NCBI GenBank assembly: GCA_964528425.1
Contig: CAZGTD010000013.1
Span: 1 to 49,310, forward strand
DNA length: 49,310 nt
Direction: 5' to 3'
Source: UBA3263 sp964528425
Lineage (GTDB): Bacteria > Bacteroidota > Bacteroidia > Bacteroidales > Muribaculaceae
Part shown: in pieces, positions 1 to 7,823 of the stretch
Layout: each line of letters opens with the position of its first letter
Position numbering within the stretch: the first letter of the stretch is position 1
Position numbers and translations under genes: made by a program
Notes under the pieces: model-generated
Seen by the model: the letters and a program-made list of their open reading frames with translations, nothing else
What the model was told of the DNA's origin: nothing
Database searches by the model: none

Positions 1-1525
1 TTTCGGCGAGCATGGTGGCTTTCTTCTTCCATTCTTCGGGATCGGCGTAGGTGTCACGCGGGTCGAGAATCTTGGGGTCAACGCCGGGGAGTTCGGTGGG
101 CACGGTGAAGCCGAAGATGGGAATCTGCTTGGTGGGAGCGGTGAGGATAGCGCCGTCGAGAATAGCGTCGATGATGCCGCGGGTGTCGCGGATCGAGATG
201 CGCTTGCCGGTGCCGTTCCAGCCGGTATTTACCAGATAAGCCTTGGCACCCGATTTTTCCATTTTCTTAACGAGCTCTTCGGCATATTTGGTGGGGTGGA
301 GGCTAAGGAATGCTGCGCCGAAGCAGGCCGAGAAGGTCGGGGTGGGTTCGGTGATGCCGCGTTCGGTGCCGGCGAGTTTCGAGGTGTAGCCGCTCAGGAA
401 GTAATATTTGGTCTGCTCGGGGGTCAGGATGCTGACGGGGGGCAGAACGCCGTAAGCGTCGGCAGAGAGGAAGATAACGTTTTTAGCTTCCGGGCCGGCC
501 GAGGGCTTAACGATGTTTTTGATGTGGTCAATGGGGTAACTTACGCGGGTATTTTCGGTAACGCTCTTGTCGGCGAAGTCGATTTTGCCGTTGGCGTCAA
601 CGGTAACGTTTTCGAGCAGGGCGTCGCGGGTAATGGCGTTGAAGATGTCGGGTTCGCTTTCTTTGTCGAGGTTGATAACCTTGGCGTAGCAGCCGCCTTC
701 GAAGTTAAACACGCCGTTGTCGTCCCAGCCGTGTTCGTCGTCGCCGATGAGCAGACGCTTGGGGTCGGTCGAGAGGGTAGTTTTGCCGGTGCCGGAGAGA
801 CCGAAGAAAATGGCGGTGTTTTCGCCGTTCTTGTCGGTGTTGGCCGAGCAGTGCATCGAAGCCATGCCCTTGAGGGGGAGGTAGTAGTTCATGATCGAGA
901 ACATACCTTTCTTCATTTCGCCGCCATACCAGGTGTTGATGATAACCTGCATGCGTTCGGTCAGGTTGAAGGCTACGCATGTTTCGGAGTTGATGCCGAG
1001 TTCCTTCCAGTTTTCAACCTTGGCCTTGGAAGCGTTCAAAACAACGAAGTCGGGCTTGAAGTTGTCGAGTTCTTCCTTGGTGGGGCGGATGAACATGTTG
1101 GTAACGAAGTGGGCCTGCCAGGCAACTTCAACGATGAAGCGAACAGCCAGACGGGTGTCCTTGTTGGTGCCGCAGAAAGCGTCAACAACGTAGAGGGGCT
1201 TGTTGGAGAGCTCCTTGTCGGCGATTTCCTTGAGGGCGTCCCAGGTTTTGGGGGTGATGGGCTTATTGTCGTTCTTGTATTCTTCAGAGGTCCACCAGAT
1301 GGTGTCTTTGCTGGTGTCGTCCATAACGAAGAATTTGTCCTTGGGCGAACGGCCGGTGTAGATACCGGTCATAACGTTAACCGCGCCGAGTTCGGTTTCC
1401 TGGCCTTTTTCGTAGCCGGTAAGCGAAGGGTTGGTTTCGTCGATGAAGAGCTGATCCCACGAGGGATTGTGGAAAATCTCCGGGGTGCCGGTGATTCCAT
1501 ACTGAGTCAAATCAATCTTGCTCAT
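1..1525 (-). CDS. pckA: Phosphoenolpyruvate carboxykinase (ATP), 3' end beyond window
   Basis: Interconverts oxaloacetate + ATP and phosphoenolpyruvate + CO2 + ADP in the cytosol; in anaerobic Bacteroidales it usually works in the PEP-carboxylating direction on the way to succinate. Translating the minus strand from the ATG at 1525-1523 gives an open frame of about 508 residues that runs off the left edge (family length about 535, so only the C-terminal end is missing). It begins MSKIDLTQYGITG, has the GRSPKDKF substrate-binding segment near residue 58 and the kinase P-loop GLSGTGKTT near residues 242-250. A TAnnTTTG promoter lies about 60 bases upstream. The long plus-strand frame over the same bases is a codon-bias shadow. 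Identification is secure. Confidence 0.96.
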   Translation of the reverse strand, partial: MSKIDLTQYGITGTPEIFHNPSWDQLFIDETNPSLTGYEKGQETELGAVNVMTGIYTGRSPKDKFFVMDDTSKDTIWWTSEEYKNDNKPITPKTWDALKEIADKELSNKPLYVVDAFCGTNKDTRLAVRFIVEVAWQAHFVTNMFIRPTKEELDNFKPDFVVLNASKAKVENWKELGINSETCVAFNLTERMQVIINTWYGGEMKKGMFSIMNYYLPLKGMASMHCSANTDKNGENTAIFFGLSGTGKTTLSTDPKRLLIGDDEHGWDDNGVFNFEGGCYAKVINLDKESEPDIFNAITRDALLENVTVDANGKIDFADKSVTENTRVSYPIDHIKNIVKPSAGPEAKNVIFLSADAYGVLPPVSILTPEQTKYYFLSGYTSKLAGTERGITEPTPTFSACFGAAFLSLHPTKYAEELVKKMEKSGAKAYLVNTGWNGTGKRISIRDTRGIIDAILDGAILTAPTKQIPIFGFTVPTELPGVDPKILDPRDTYADPEEWKKKATMLAE

Positions 1526-1584
1526 AGTGTAGGGTTTACTTGAATTGTTATATTGGGTTTAGTTTTAATCTTGTTTACCAAGTG

Positions 1585-1616
1585 CAAAGATACGAAAATA
1601 ATTTTGAATTTTAAAC
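1585..1616 (-). promoter_or_regulatory. Bacteroidota-type promoter for pckA
   Basis: On the minus strand the -7 box TATCTTTG (1592-1585) matches TAnnTTTG. A GTTT at 1616-1613, 20 bases upstream, is a weak -33 match. The leader to the pckA ATG is about 55 bases. The sequence just upstream belongs to the AT-rich repeat family seen at other promoters in this window. Confidence 0.7.
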
Positions 1617-1638
1617 GTTGAATGTTGAATTTTTGCGG
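1585..1638 (-). repeat. Promoter-linked AT-rich repeat, copy 1
   Basis: The segment combines a -7 box with an upstream run of AATTCAAAATTATTTT type and CAACATTCAACGTT-like words. Very similar sequence occurs at 2826-2864, 7646-7699 and, on the other strand, 7761-7814. All copies are intergenic and all carry a -7 box in the same place. Confidence 0.7.
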
Positions 1639-1690
1639 AAATTGGGAATTGAGAAGGGAGAATTGAGAAAGACAATCCTGTTTGGCGCTT

Positions 1691-2821
1691 TTAGTCTGCT
1701 TGTAAGTCATCGGAATTATCCAGCGAAGTTTCAATATCTTCTATCGTCGGTAGGGCCGATGCAACTTCGTTGAATAGTTTTTCGGTTTCGTATTGAGCAA
1801 TTCCCATTGGCTGAGTAATTCCTCTCAGTGCGAACTCTGCCTTCTTGTTACTTTTGCTACGGCAAAGTAATAACCCGATTGTTGGATTGTCCTGGGAGGA
1901 TTTCACATATTCATCAACGGCAGAGATATAGAAATTCAGTTTGCTGACAAACTCAGGGATAAACTCAACTGCTTTCAATTCTACAACAACATAGCAATGT
2001 AGCTTAACATGATACATCAGAATATCAATGTAATAATCCTCTCCATCAACTACTACATTGTATTGCCTGCCAATGTAGGAAAAGCCCCTTCCCATTTCTA
2101 ATAAGAATTCAGTTACCTTATTGGCAAGGTGGTTTTCAATGTCTCGTTCATGCTGCAATGCCATAGTTCCTATAAAACTGAATACATAGGGATCTTTAAA
2201 AGCATATTTGGCCAAGTCGGATTGAACAGATGGTAATGTTGCTTTGAAATTATTGATAGTATTACCGACGGTTTCCATATATCCGTTTGCATATTTGCTA
2301 AGTAATACATCCTTACTCCACCCGTTTTTACTCGCTTCTAAAATGTAAAATGCGCGTTCAGCCTCATTCTTAATTTTAGGAAGCAAGGATATATGATGAT
2401 ACCAGCTGATAATAGTTAGCGGGACCTCGATGTTATCACCGTCGCTGCTCAATTCTGCAAGTGCTACTTGCGAAATCGGCAGTTTCTGAAATTCTGCAAG
2501 TGGTACTTGCAGAATCGGAAATCCGGGATATGCAACCGCAAATCGTCTCATGTAGTGAAGATTACGAACTGAATAACCCCTGTCGTTTGGGAAACGAAGC
2601 ATTAAGTCCTTAGATAATTGTTCAATTACTTGAGTTCCCCAACCTAATTCCTTTTGCTTGGTGAGAATATCATTTCCAATACTCCAGTATAACTCCAGCA
2701 TATCGGTATTTACATGGAGTGCAGCATTGAATTTGGCTGATTCAATACGTTTTTCTATTTCTTTTCTCCACTCTTGATAACCGGAGGGCAAATACGAAAT
2801 ATCATTTATAGAAGGTTTCAT
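1691..2821 (-). CDS. DUF1016 (YhcG-like) PDDEXK nuclease-domain protein
   Basis: A 376-residue protein with the DUF1016 N-terminal helical domain (about residues 15-200, including LYWSIGNDI and RFPNDRGYSVRNLHYMRRF) and a C-terminal PDDEXK nuclease-like domain. The likely metal/catalytic residues are D266 (YYIDILMY) and E281/K283 (VVVELKA). The family is often carried in accessory DNA, near restriction or mobile genes; its biological role is not settled. The start ATG lies only 5 bases past a TAACTTTG box, so the mRNA is probably leaderless. Around residues 103-125 the coding DNA consists of two inverted-repeat units giving a repetitive peptide (QVPLAEF / QVALAEL). A second, decayed family member lies at 17416-17899. 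Confidence 0.85.
   Translation of the reverse strand: MKPSINDISYLPSGYQEWRKEIEKRIESAKFNAALHVNTDMLELYWSIGNDILTKQKELGWGTQVIEQLSKDLMLRFPNDRGYSVRNLHYMRRFAVAYPGFPILQVPLAEFQKLPISQVALAELSSDGDNIEVPLTIISWYHHISLLPKIKNEAERAFYILEASKNGWSKDVLLSKYANGYMETVGNTINNFKATLPSVQSDLAKYAFKDPYVFSFIGTMALQHERDIENHLANKVTEFLLEMGRGFSYIGRQYNVVVDGEDYYIDILMYHVKLHCYVVVELKAVEFIPEFVSKLNFYISAVDEYVKSSQDNPTIGLLLCRSKSNKKAEFALRGITQPMGIAQYETEKLFNEVASALPTIEDIETSLDNSDDLQAD
2452..2515. repeat. Two inverted-repeat units inside the DUF1016 gene
   Basis: Positions 2491-2515 form a perfect inverted repeat with 11-base arms (ATTCTGCAAGT / ACTTGCAGAAT) around 3 bases. Positions 2452-2476 are a near copy with a mismatched right arm. The units are about 39 bases apart, in the same reading frame, and encode a tandem peptide repeat. 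Confidence 0.85.
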
Positions 2822-2825
2822 ATTG

Positions 2826-2857
2826 CAAAGTTACAAAATAATTTTGAATTTTGCTGT
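2826..2857 (-). promoter_or_regulatory. Promoter for the DUF1016 gene, leaderless type
   Basis: On the minus strand TAACTTTG (2833-2826) is a match to TAnnTTTG. It ends 5 bases before the ATG at 2821, so transcription should begin at or next to the start codon. No good -33 TTTG is visible. Confidence 0.65.
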
Positions 2858-2864
2858 TGATTTT
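2826..2864 (-). repeat. Promoter-linked AT-rich repeat, copy 2
   Basis: A shorter copy of the intergenic promoter repeat: the -7 box is followed upstream by the AATTCAAAATTATTTTG-type run, as at 1585-1638 and 7646-7699. Confidence 0.6.
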
Positions 2865-2893
2865 TTGTGTGCGAGCAAAAGATGAGTGCGGGG

Positions 2894-2930
2894 TAAAAAA
2901 AGAGATGGCGGCCAAAATTGCCGCCATCTC
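2894..2930 (-). terminator. Intrinsic terminator after the LRR gene
   Basis: A perfect 11-bp stem (GAGATGGCGGC, 2902-2912, with GCCGCCATCTC, 2920-2930) around a 7-base loop. On the minus strand it is followed by seven T (2901-2895). It lies 26 bases after the stop of the leucine-rich-repeat gene and ends that transcript. Confidence 0.9.
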
Positions 2931-2955
2931 CAAGTAAAGAATGTGTGTGTTTCTT

Positions 2956-5900
2956 TTAGATTGCGATTTTTTTGGTCTCAGAGCCCTGGCGAACGATATA
3001 AACGCCATGCGGCAGGCCTTCGGTCGTGTTGCCGACCTTAACACCGCGCAGGTCATAAACCTCAACCCCCTGCTCAATTACAATATCGTGGATACCACCT
3101 TGTTCGCCCGGGTCAACGGGGTTAACCGCGGTTCCGTCGGTAACAATTTTGAGAGAGCCCTTGGCACCCTTGGGAAGCAAAAGCGAGTTGCCATCCATCT
3201 TGTCGAGCATTTCCTCGTCGTTATAGAGGATGGAAAGGATGTTCACACCCTCATGAGGCGTTACGAAGATACGGGTAGCTGAACTTTCATTGCCGGTCTG
3301 AATCTGAGCGCCGTCAAACAGGGCGGCAAACTGACGTCCGGTAGCAGTCTTTGCGCGGGCGGCACCACGGCGGGCAGAGCGACGACGCACATCTTGAGCG
3401 GGTTCGTCGCCCTGTTCAAGTGCTGCAGCCTCGGCGGCTTCTTCAAGGGCATCTTCGGTCAGCAAATCCTGATATTCCTCTTCGGAGATATTGCTGACAT
3501 CAACGCCGGGATCCTGAGATACTTCAAGTATATTTTGGATGCTTTGGAATTTGCCCCATTGCGGAGCGTTGAGGTAAGCGCGGAAACTTGTGGTAGGAAC
3601 CGTCAGCGATACGTAGCGGAAGCGCAGGCCATCGAAGGCTCCGGTTTCGGCTGCGGGAGCATCGACGGCGGCGCAACTGATGTTGGCCAGTTTCTTATTG
3701 TCAAGAAGGATATTCTGACTTACGGATTTCATGCCTGAGGGCATCGAAATTGAAATCAGTCGCGGACATTCGGCAAAAGCATATTGCGAAAGGGCAGTTA
3801 CCTTTTTGGGAAGGTTGGCGGTAACGAGGCGACGGCAGTTGCTGAATGCGTCTTCGCCAATGTAGGTGACATTTGCTGCAAACTCAATATCGCGCAGAGC
3901 GGTACCGGCAAACGCACTTCCACCAATCGAGGTGGCGAATTCAGGAAGCATAACTTCATCGAGTTGATTGCAGCCGGAGAACACGGAGGCCCCAATTTCG
4001 GTCAATTTGCTTGCGCTGAGGTCAACGGTTTCAAGCATAGAGCAGTAGCTAAAAGCACCGTCCCCAATACTTTCAAGGTTCTCATTTGCTGTAATTGAAC
4101 GGATACCGGAGCATTCACTAAATGCACTTGAATCAATGGTTTTCAGAGCAGAGGGTAGAGTGCTGATTGTTACTCGCGGGCAGTTCGAGAATGCCTCAGA
4201 GCCGATTTCGGTTACCCCGTCGGGGAGCGCGTCGAGTTGAAGGAGTAAACAGTCAGCAAATGCGCGGTCGCCAATCCGGGTCAACCCTTTGGGTAGTTTG
4301 ATTTCAGTAAGGAGAAGACCTGCAAATTGGCCTTCTGAGAGTTCGGTAATATTAGTAACCTCGCTGAGGTCAAGGCTTACCAGCGAAATCATGTTCTCTT
4401 TAATGACACGCAGGTCGGTATCCGTCAGTGGGCCTACGACCTTCATCTTCATTACGTTAGCGGGCATATAACCGCAGGCGAAGCGGATTCCGTCGGCCAG
4501 CGTGTTGTTGCCGGTCATATTGACCACGATGTCGGCATCTGATTCCTCAACGATATTATCGAACTGTTTCCAGCGCGCGTTCGTTGCATAGTTATTGCGA
4601 CGACCGTTGTTAACAACAACCGTAATTGCATCATTTTGGTCATTGGTCAGGGGGAATGAATTGTCAAGCGTCGGAGGGTTCATCGCCTTAACGCGGAGCA
4701 GATGAAGATTTTCAAAAGAGAAGGCTTCGGAAGATATATTCTTCACTCCGCTACCGAGGGTAAGAATCGACGGGCTGCCGCAACTGCCCTCAGGCAGTTC
4801 GGTAATCTTATCTGGAATAATCAGTTCGGTAATGCGGGTGCCTCTAAAAGCCTTATCAGCAATTTTAGTCAAAGTTGACGGCAGGGTTATAGAAGTAATT
4901 CCATTTCTATTGGTATTATCGTTGCTACATTGTTCAAAAGCGCGCTCACCAATCTCTTTTAGACCCTCGGAGAGGTTTAATATTTTTATGTCGTTCCAAC
5001 GGAAAGCACAATACGGAATTACTTCAAGGCCGCTACCAATTGTCAAGCTTGTTATCCCACGATCATGAAATGCCTTGTTCCCAATTTTTTTAACGCTATT
5101 GGGGATGACTAACGACCAAGATTTTTTTACGTGATAATTACCATATTCGCCGGCCTCAAATGCGGATTGACCAATAGATTCGAGAGTTGATGGAAGACTA
5201 ATCTCATCAAGAGCGTTTGAACCGGCGAAAGCATAGTCTCCGATTGATTTTAACTGAAGAGGGAAATAGACCTTCTCCAGGGCGCTGCAGCCTGAAAATA
5301 AATAATTCCCAAGGTCAGTTAAATCAGCAACCAAAACGGCCTTCTCTAATTTCTGGCAGGAAGAGAATACACCATCGCCAAGTGCGTTCAAACCCTCAGG
5401 TAGTATTATTTCAGTCAATGATTTGCACTCGCTAAAGGCTCTATCGTTGATGCGTTTTAACGTTGAGGGAAACTGGAAGTTTTCAAGTAGCTCGCATCCT
5501 GCAAAAGCATCAACGCCGATTGAAACCAAACCTTCCGGCATAGATACGGCATAAAGTTCCTTGCAATCTTGGAATGCTCTATCCGAAATTACAATCACTT
5601 TATATTCAGCATCATTGTAAGTTACCGTTTCCGGGATAAACAGTTCGCCGGAAACTTTTGTCGGTGCAACGGCTACGGTTTTGTCCTCCTCGCTGATAAC
5701 AACATAATTTATATCCTCGTATGTGAAATATTCATTATTGCTATAATCATTATTTTCATCAATAGATTTGATATTAGCAAACTTACACCATCCGGATGCT
5801 TCCCTATAGGCGGAGATTGATTCCTTAGGGACATAGAGAGTAATATGATTGTAAGGGTCATAACTATTTACGACCACCTCAGAGAAGAGTTCATCGGAGT

Positions 5901-6627
5901 TCTCCGGAGGGATAGGACTATAACACTTTATAGCCTGAAGTTGAGCGATTGTCCCACCCTCACCTTCATAGAATTCTATAAATTCCTCAAATGAGAGACC
6001 TTCGTAGATCATCCCCCAAGAGTCGAGTTCCTTAAGTAATTTTGTATTTTGACAATCGATCTGTCCAATGCTGCTGAGTGACTCTGGTAGTATGAGCGTT
6101 GTTATACTTGGGCAATCTTCAAATACCCTATATCCTATTGTCGTAATAGATGCAGGCAGGGAAACAGAACTGAGGGCCGTACAATGCGCGAAAGTCCAGC
6201 TCTCAAGAGTTTTAACACCTTCGGGAATCACAATAGACGTCAAAGATGAGCAGGAATCAAATGTGGATCCGCCGATGCTGCTAACGGAGTTAGGAATGCT
6301 TATCGATGTCAATTCGCTGCAGCCGCGGAAAGCTTCGCCGCCGATAGAGGTTACGGAGTTGGGGATGGTCACCTCAGTCAGGCCGCTGCAGCCGTAAAAA
6401 GCACCATAGCCGATTTCGGTTACAGAATATTCCTCATTACTATAAGTAACTGTTGGAGGAATTACAATATCTCCGGCTGCTTCAGGATTACTTGCATTAC
6501 TTGCTACCTGAACGGTTTTGGCGTCCGCGTCAAGAACCTCATAGTTGAGACCCTCGAAAGTGAACTCCTGGGCAAGCGATGGGAGCGCAATCAGCACTCC
6601 AAGCGCTAAAAGTAGTAGTTTTTTCAT
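2956..6627 (-). CDS. Secreted BspA-like leucine-rich-repeat surface protein (LRR_5) with Por-type tail
   Basis: A 1223-residue secreted protein. Residues 1-19 are a signal peptide (MKKLLLLALGVLIALPSLA). Most of the chain is BspA/TpLRR-type repeats with the pattern IPxxVTxIGxxAFxxCxxLTxV, in two blocks: about residues 40-240 and 320-970, broken by non-repeat segments. Near residues 1080-1130 there is an acidic-then-arginine-rich linker (EEAAEAAALEQ, then RRRSARRGAARAK). The last about 35 residues (VYDLRGVKVG ... LPHGVYIVRQ) look like a type IX secretion sorting tail, which fits the PorU gene in this window. Such proteins typically bind host or matrix ligands, but the ligand cannot be read here. 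It starts 21 bases after the upstream gene and is probably co-transcribed with it. Confidence 0.88.
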   Translation of the reverse strand: MKKLLLLALGVLIALPSLAQEFTFEGLNYEVLDADAKTVQVASNASNPEAAGDIVIPPTVTYSNEEYSVTEIGYGAFYGCSGLTEVTIPNSVTSIGGEAFRGCSELTSISIPNSVSSIGGSTFDSCSSLTSIVIPEGVKTLESWTFAHCTALSSVSLPASITTIGYRVFEDCPSITTLILPESLSSIGQIDCQNTKLLKELDSWGMIYEGLSFEEFIEFYEGEGGTIAQLQAIKCYSPIPPENSDELFSEVVVNSYDPYNHITLYVPKESISAYREASGWCKFANIKSIDENNDYSNNEYFTYEDINYVVISEEDKTVAVAPTKVSGELFIPETVTYNDAEYKVIVISDRAFQDCKELYAVSMPEGLVSIGVDAFAGCELLENFQFPSTLKRINDRAFSECKSLTEIILPEGLNALGDGVFSSCQKLEKAVLVADLTDLGNYLFSGCSALEKVYFPLQLKSIGDYAFAGSNALDEISLPSTLESIGQSAFEAGEYGNYHVKKSWSLVIPNSVKKIGNKAFHDRGITSLTIGSGLEVIPYCAFRWNDIKILNLSEGLKEIGERAFEQCSNDNTNRNGITSITLPSTLTKIADKAFRGTRITELIIPDKITELPEGSCGSPSILTLGSGVKNISSEAFSFENLHLLRVKAMNPPTLDNSFPLTNDQNDAITVVVNNGRRNNYATNARWKQFDNIVEESDADIVVNMTGNNTLADGIRFACGYMPANVMKMKVVGPLTDTDLRVIKENMISLVSLDLSEVTNITELSEGQFAGLLLTEIKLPKGLTRIGDRAFADCLLLQLDALPDGVTEIGSEAFSNCPRVTISTLPSALKTIDSSAFSECSGIRSITANENLESIGDGAFSYCSMLETVDLSASKLTEIGASVFSGCNQLDEVMLPEFATSIGGSAFAGTALRDIEFAANVTYIGEDAFSNCRRLVTANLPKKVTALSQYAFAECPRLISISMPSGMKSVSQNILLDNKKLANISCAAVDAPAAETGAFDGLRFRYVSLTVPTTSFRAYLNAPQWGKFQSIQNILEVSQDPGVDVSNISEEEYQDLLTEDALEEAAEAAALEQGDEPAQDVRRRSARRGAARAKTATGRQFAALFDGAQIQTGNESSATRIFVTPHEGVNILSILYNDEEMLDKMDGNSLLLPKGAKGSLKIVTDGTAVNPVDPGEQGGIHDIVIEQGVEVYDLRGVKVGNTTEGLPHGVYIVRQGSETKKIAI

Positions 6628-6648
6628 TTGAATGTTTAGTTAATTGGT

Positions 6649-7275
6649 TTATTTAAAGAGTTTTGTTATTGCATTATGGAATACGCAGAGGAAGTCTTCG
6701 GCCTCACAAGCGTTTAACCGCTGAATTTCAGTCAGCAAGGCTTTGAGGTCGATTCGGTTATCGACTACTTTAACCTTAATAAGATTATGTTTGCGCAGAG
6801 CTTTCACAGATTCAGCCGGTCCGGCATGAATATAAACCTTATTTTCAGGTTTCAATCCAAATTTGTAGTCGTAGTTAAGACAGAAATCATAGATACAGGT
6901 AGAACCAAATCTATGAACAGTGTGTGCAGTGATATGGTCTACAAAGCAGTCGAAATCGGCAAATTTGCACGGGTCTAAGTTAAGAGCCTTGAACTTCGCT
7001 AAAGCATTGTTTATTACGGCATTTGTGAGCCGGCGCTGATGGGAGCCCTTTTTATAGCGGGGCACATCTTTGTCGAGTGAGTCGGGAAGTTCTTCTTTGT
7101 TCGCGCCGGGGGCACCGGTAATGCAATCCAACAGCGTTTTGAAAGAGTGCATATTCGTATACACCTTTCCCTTACGTTTTTTCGAGTACCAATTAACCAT
7201 TTCTTTCAAAGATTGGTAATCTTTGTCGGGACGAGCGGGTAGCACATAGCAACCATATTTAGAATAACAGTTCAT
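6649..7275 (-). CDS. Unrecognised protein, 208 residues
   Basis: I do not recognise this family. The frame stays open back to 7443, but the ATG at 7275 (MNCYSKYGCYVLPARPDKD) is the better start, because the upstream bases form RNA-like hairpins and resemble a leader. The protein has no signal peptide or membrane segment, is basic and rich in cysteine and lysine, and looks globular and alpha-helical (conspicuous segments HITAHTVHRFGSTCIYDF and KVYIHAGPAESVKAL). It lies 21 bases before the LRR gene on the same strand, so they likely form an operon from the promoter at 7646-7653. Confidence 0.6.
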   Translation of the reverse strand: MNCYSKYGCYVLPARPDKDYQSLKEMVNWYSKKRKGKVYTNMHSFKTLLDCITGAPGANKEELPDSLDKDVPRYKKGSHQRRLTNAVINNALAKFKALNLDPCKFADFDCFVDHITAHTVHRFGSTCIYDFCLNYDYKFGLKPENKVYIHAGPAESVKALRKHNLIKVKVVDNRIDLKALLTEIQRLNACEAEDFLCVFHNAITKLFK

Positions 7276-7645
7276 AAAACTAATAGTGCCGCGGTCATCC
7301 CCTCGTTGGCGGTAAGCGATTGGTTTATAAAGAAAAAGCGCGGGAGTCTGACTCGTTGCCGTCCCACACATCGAGGCTCTCGCATTGCCTAACTCTGATG
7401 GACGGCAACGGCGAAGCCCACGCAAATATGAATGCTTGCGCATGCTCCTATGTCAACATAGGCGCAATGCGGACGTTCATATCCAAGTGGCGCAACCCGC
7501 TGCCTGGTCCTTGACAGAGTTTGTGAAATTTGCGAGATTTCGATGTGTCAAGTGACTAAGCGCAAAGTAACGCTTTTAATATATGTAAGTTTGCCGACCC
7601 CACCCGCAGACCCGCAGACCGGGGCTCGCGATTCAGTCAACGCGG
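7276..7645 (-). other. Long structured leader / non-coding region
   Basis: There is no convincing gene between the start at 7275 and the minus-strand promoter at 7653-7646. It contains several hairpins: an 11-bp perfect stem (7354-7364 with 7400-7410) with a 35-base loop; a nested hairpin at 7436-7467 (TTGCGC/GCGCAA outside CCTATG/CATAGG); and a 5-bp stem GAGTC/GACTC (7344-7354), followed on the minus strand by a T5 run (7337-7333). This could be a cis-regulatory leader, a small RNA, or the remnant of a repeated element. Short open frames cross it on both strands but none looks like a known protein. Confidence 0.55.
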
Positions 7646-7677
7646 CAAAGATACGAAAATAATTTTGAATTCTAAAT
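7646..7677 (-). promoter_or_regulatory. Promoter for the 208-residue protein/LRR operon
   Basis: On the minus strand TATCTTTG (7653-7646) matches TAnnTTTG; the -33 region (ATTT) is weak. Transcription from here would make a leader of about 365 bases carrying the hairpins described at 7276-7645. Confidence 0.6.
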
Positions 7678-7782
7678 GTTGAATGTTGATTTTTTGCGGA
7701 AATTGCTCGCGTGATACTTTGACGCAGGGCGACGGCGAGCCGCCGTCGCCCCCGCAAGGACCGCACCAATTCAACATTCAAC

Positions 7783-7814
7783 ATTCAAAATTCAAAATTA
7801 TTTTTGTAATTTTG
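7783..7814 (+). promoter_or_regulatory. Promoter for the MFS gene, nearly leaderless
   Basis: TAATTTTG (7807-7814) matches TAnnTTTG and ends 9 bases before the ATG at 7824. The -33 region is not a clear match. The expected leader is only a few bases. Confidence 0.6.
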
Positions 7815-7823
7815 CGGCCGCAA

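Larger units (their letters stand above)
7646..7814. repeat. Inverted pair of promoter-linked repeats (copies 3 and 4)
   Basis: The left arm, 7646-7699, and the right arm, 7761-7814, are imperfect reverse complements over about 54 bases. Each carries a -7 box at its outer end, so the two copies form divergent promoters. Between them is a GC-rich hairpin with a perfect 10-bp stem (7727-7736 with 7742-7751). Confidence 0.8.

Noticed and set aside
296..1543. 415-residue plus-strand open frame
   Set aside because: Lies fully over pckA on the opposite strand; composition (G, V, F rich) is typical of an antisense shadow, and the minus-strand translation is an unmistakable PEP carboxykinase.
7276..7443. 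Longer N-terminus for the 208-residue protein
   Set aside because: The extra 56 codons cover hairpin DNA and have no domain-like sequence; ATG at 7275 is simpler.
7320..7514. 64-residue plus-strand open frame in the structured region
   Set aside because: Short, no family, no promoter, and coincides with RNA-like hairpins.
7276..7560. Diversity-generating retroelement or retron
   Set aside because: No reverse transcriptase gene and no template/variable repeat pair in the window.
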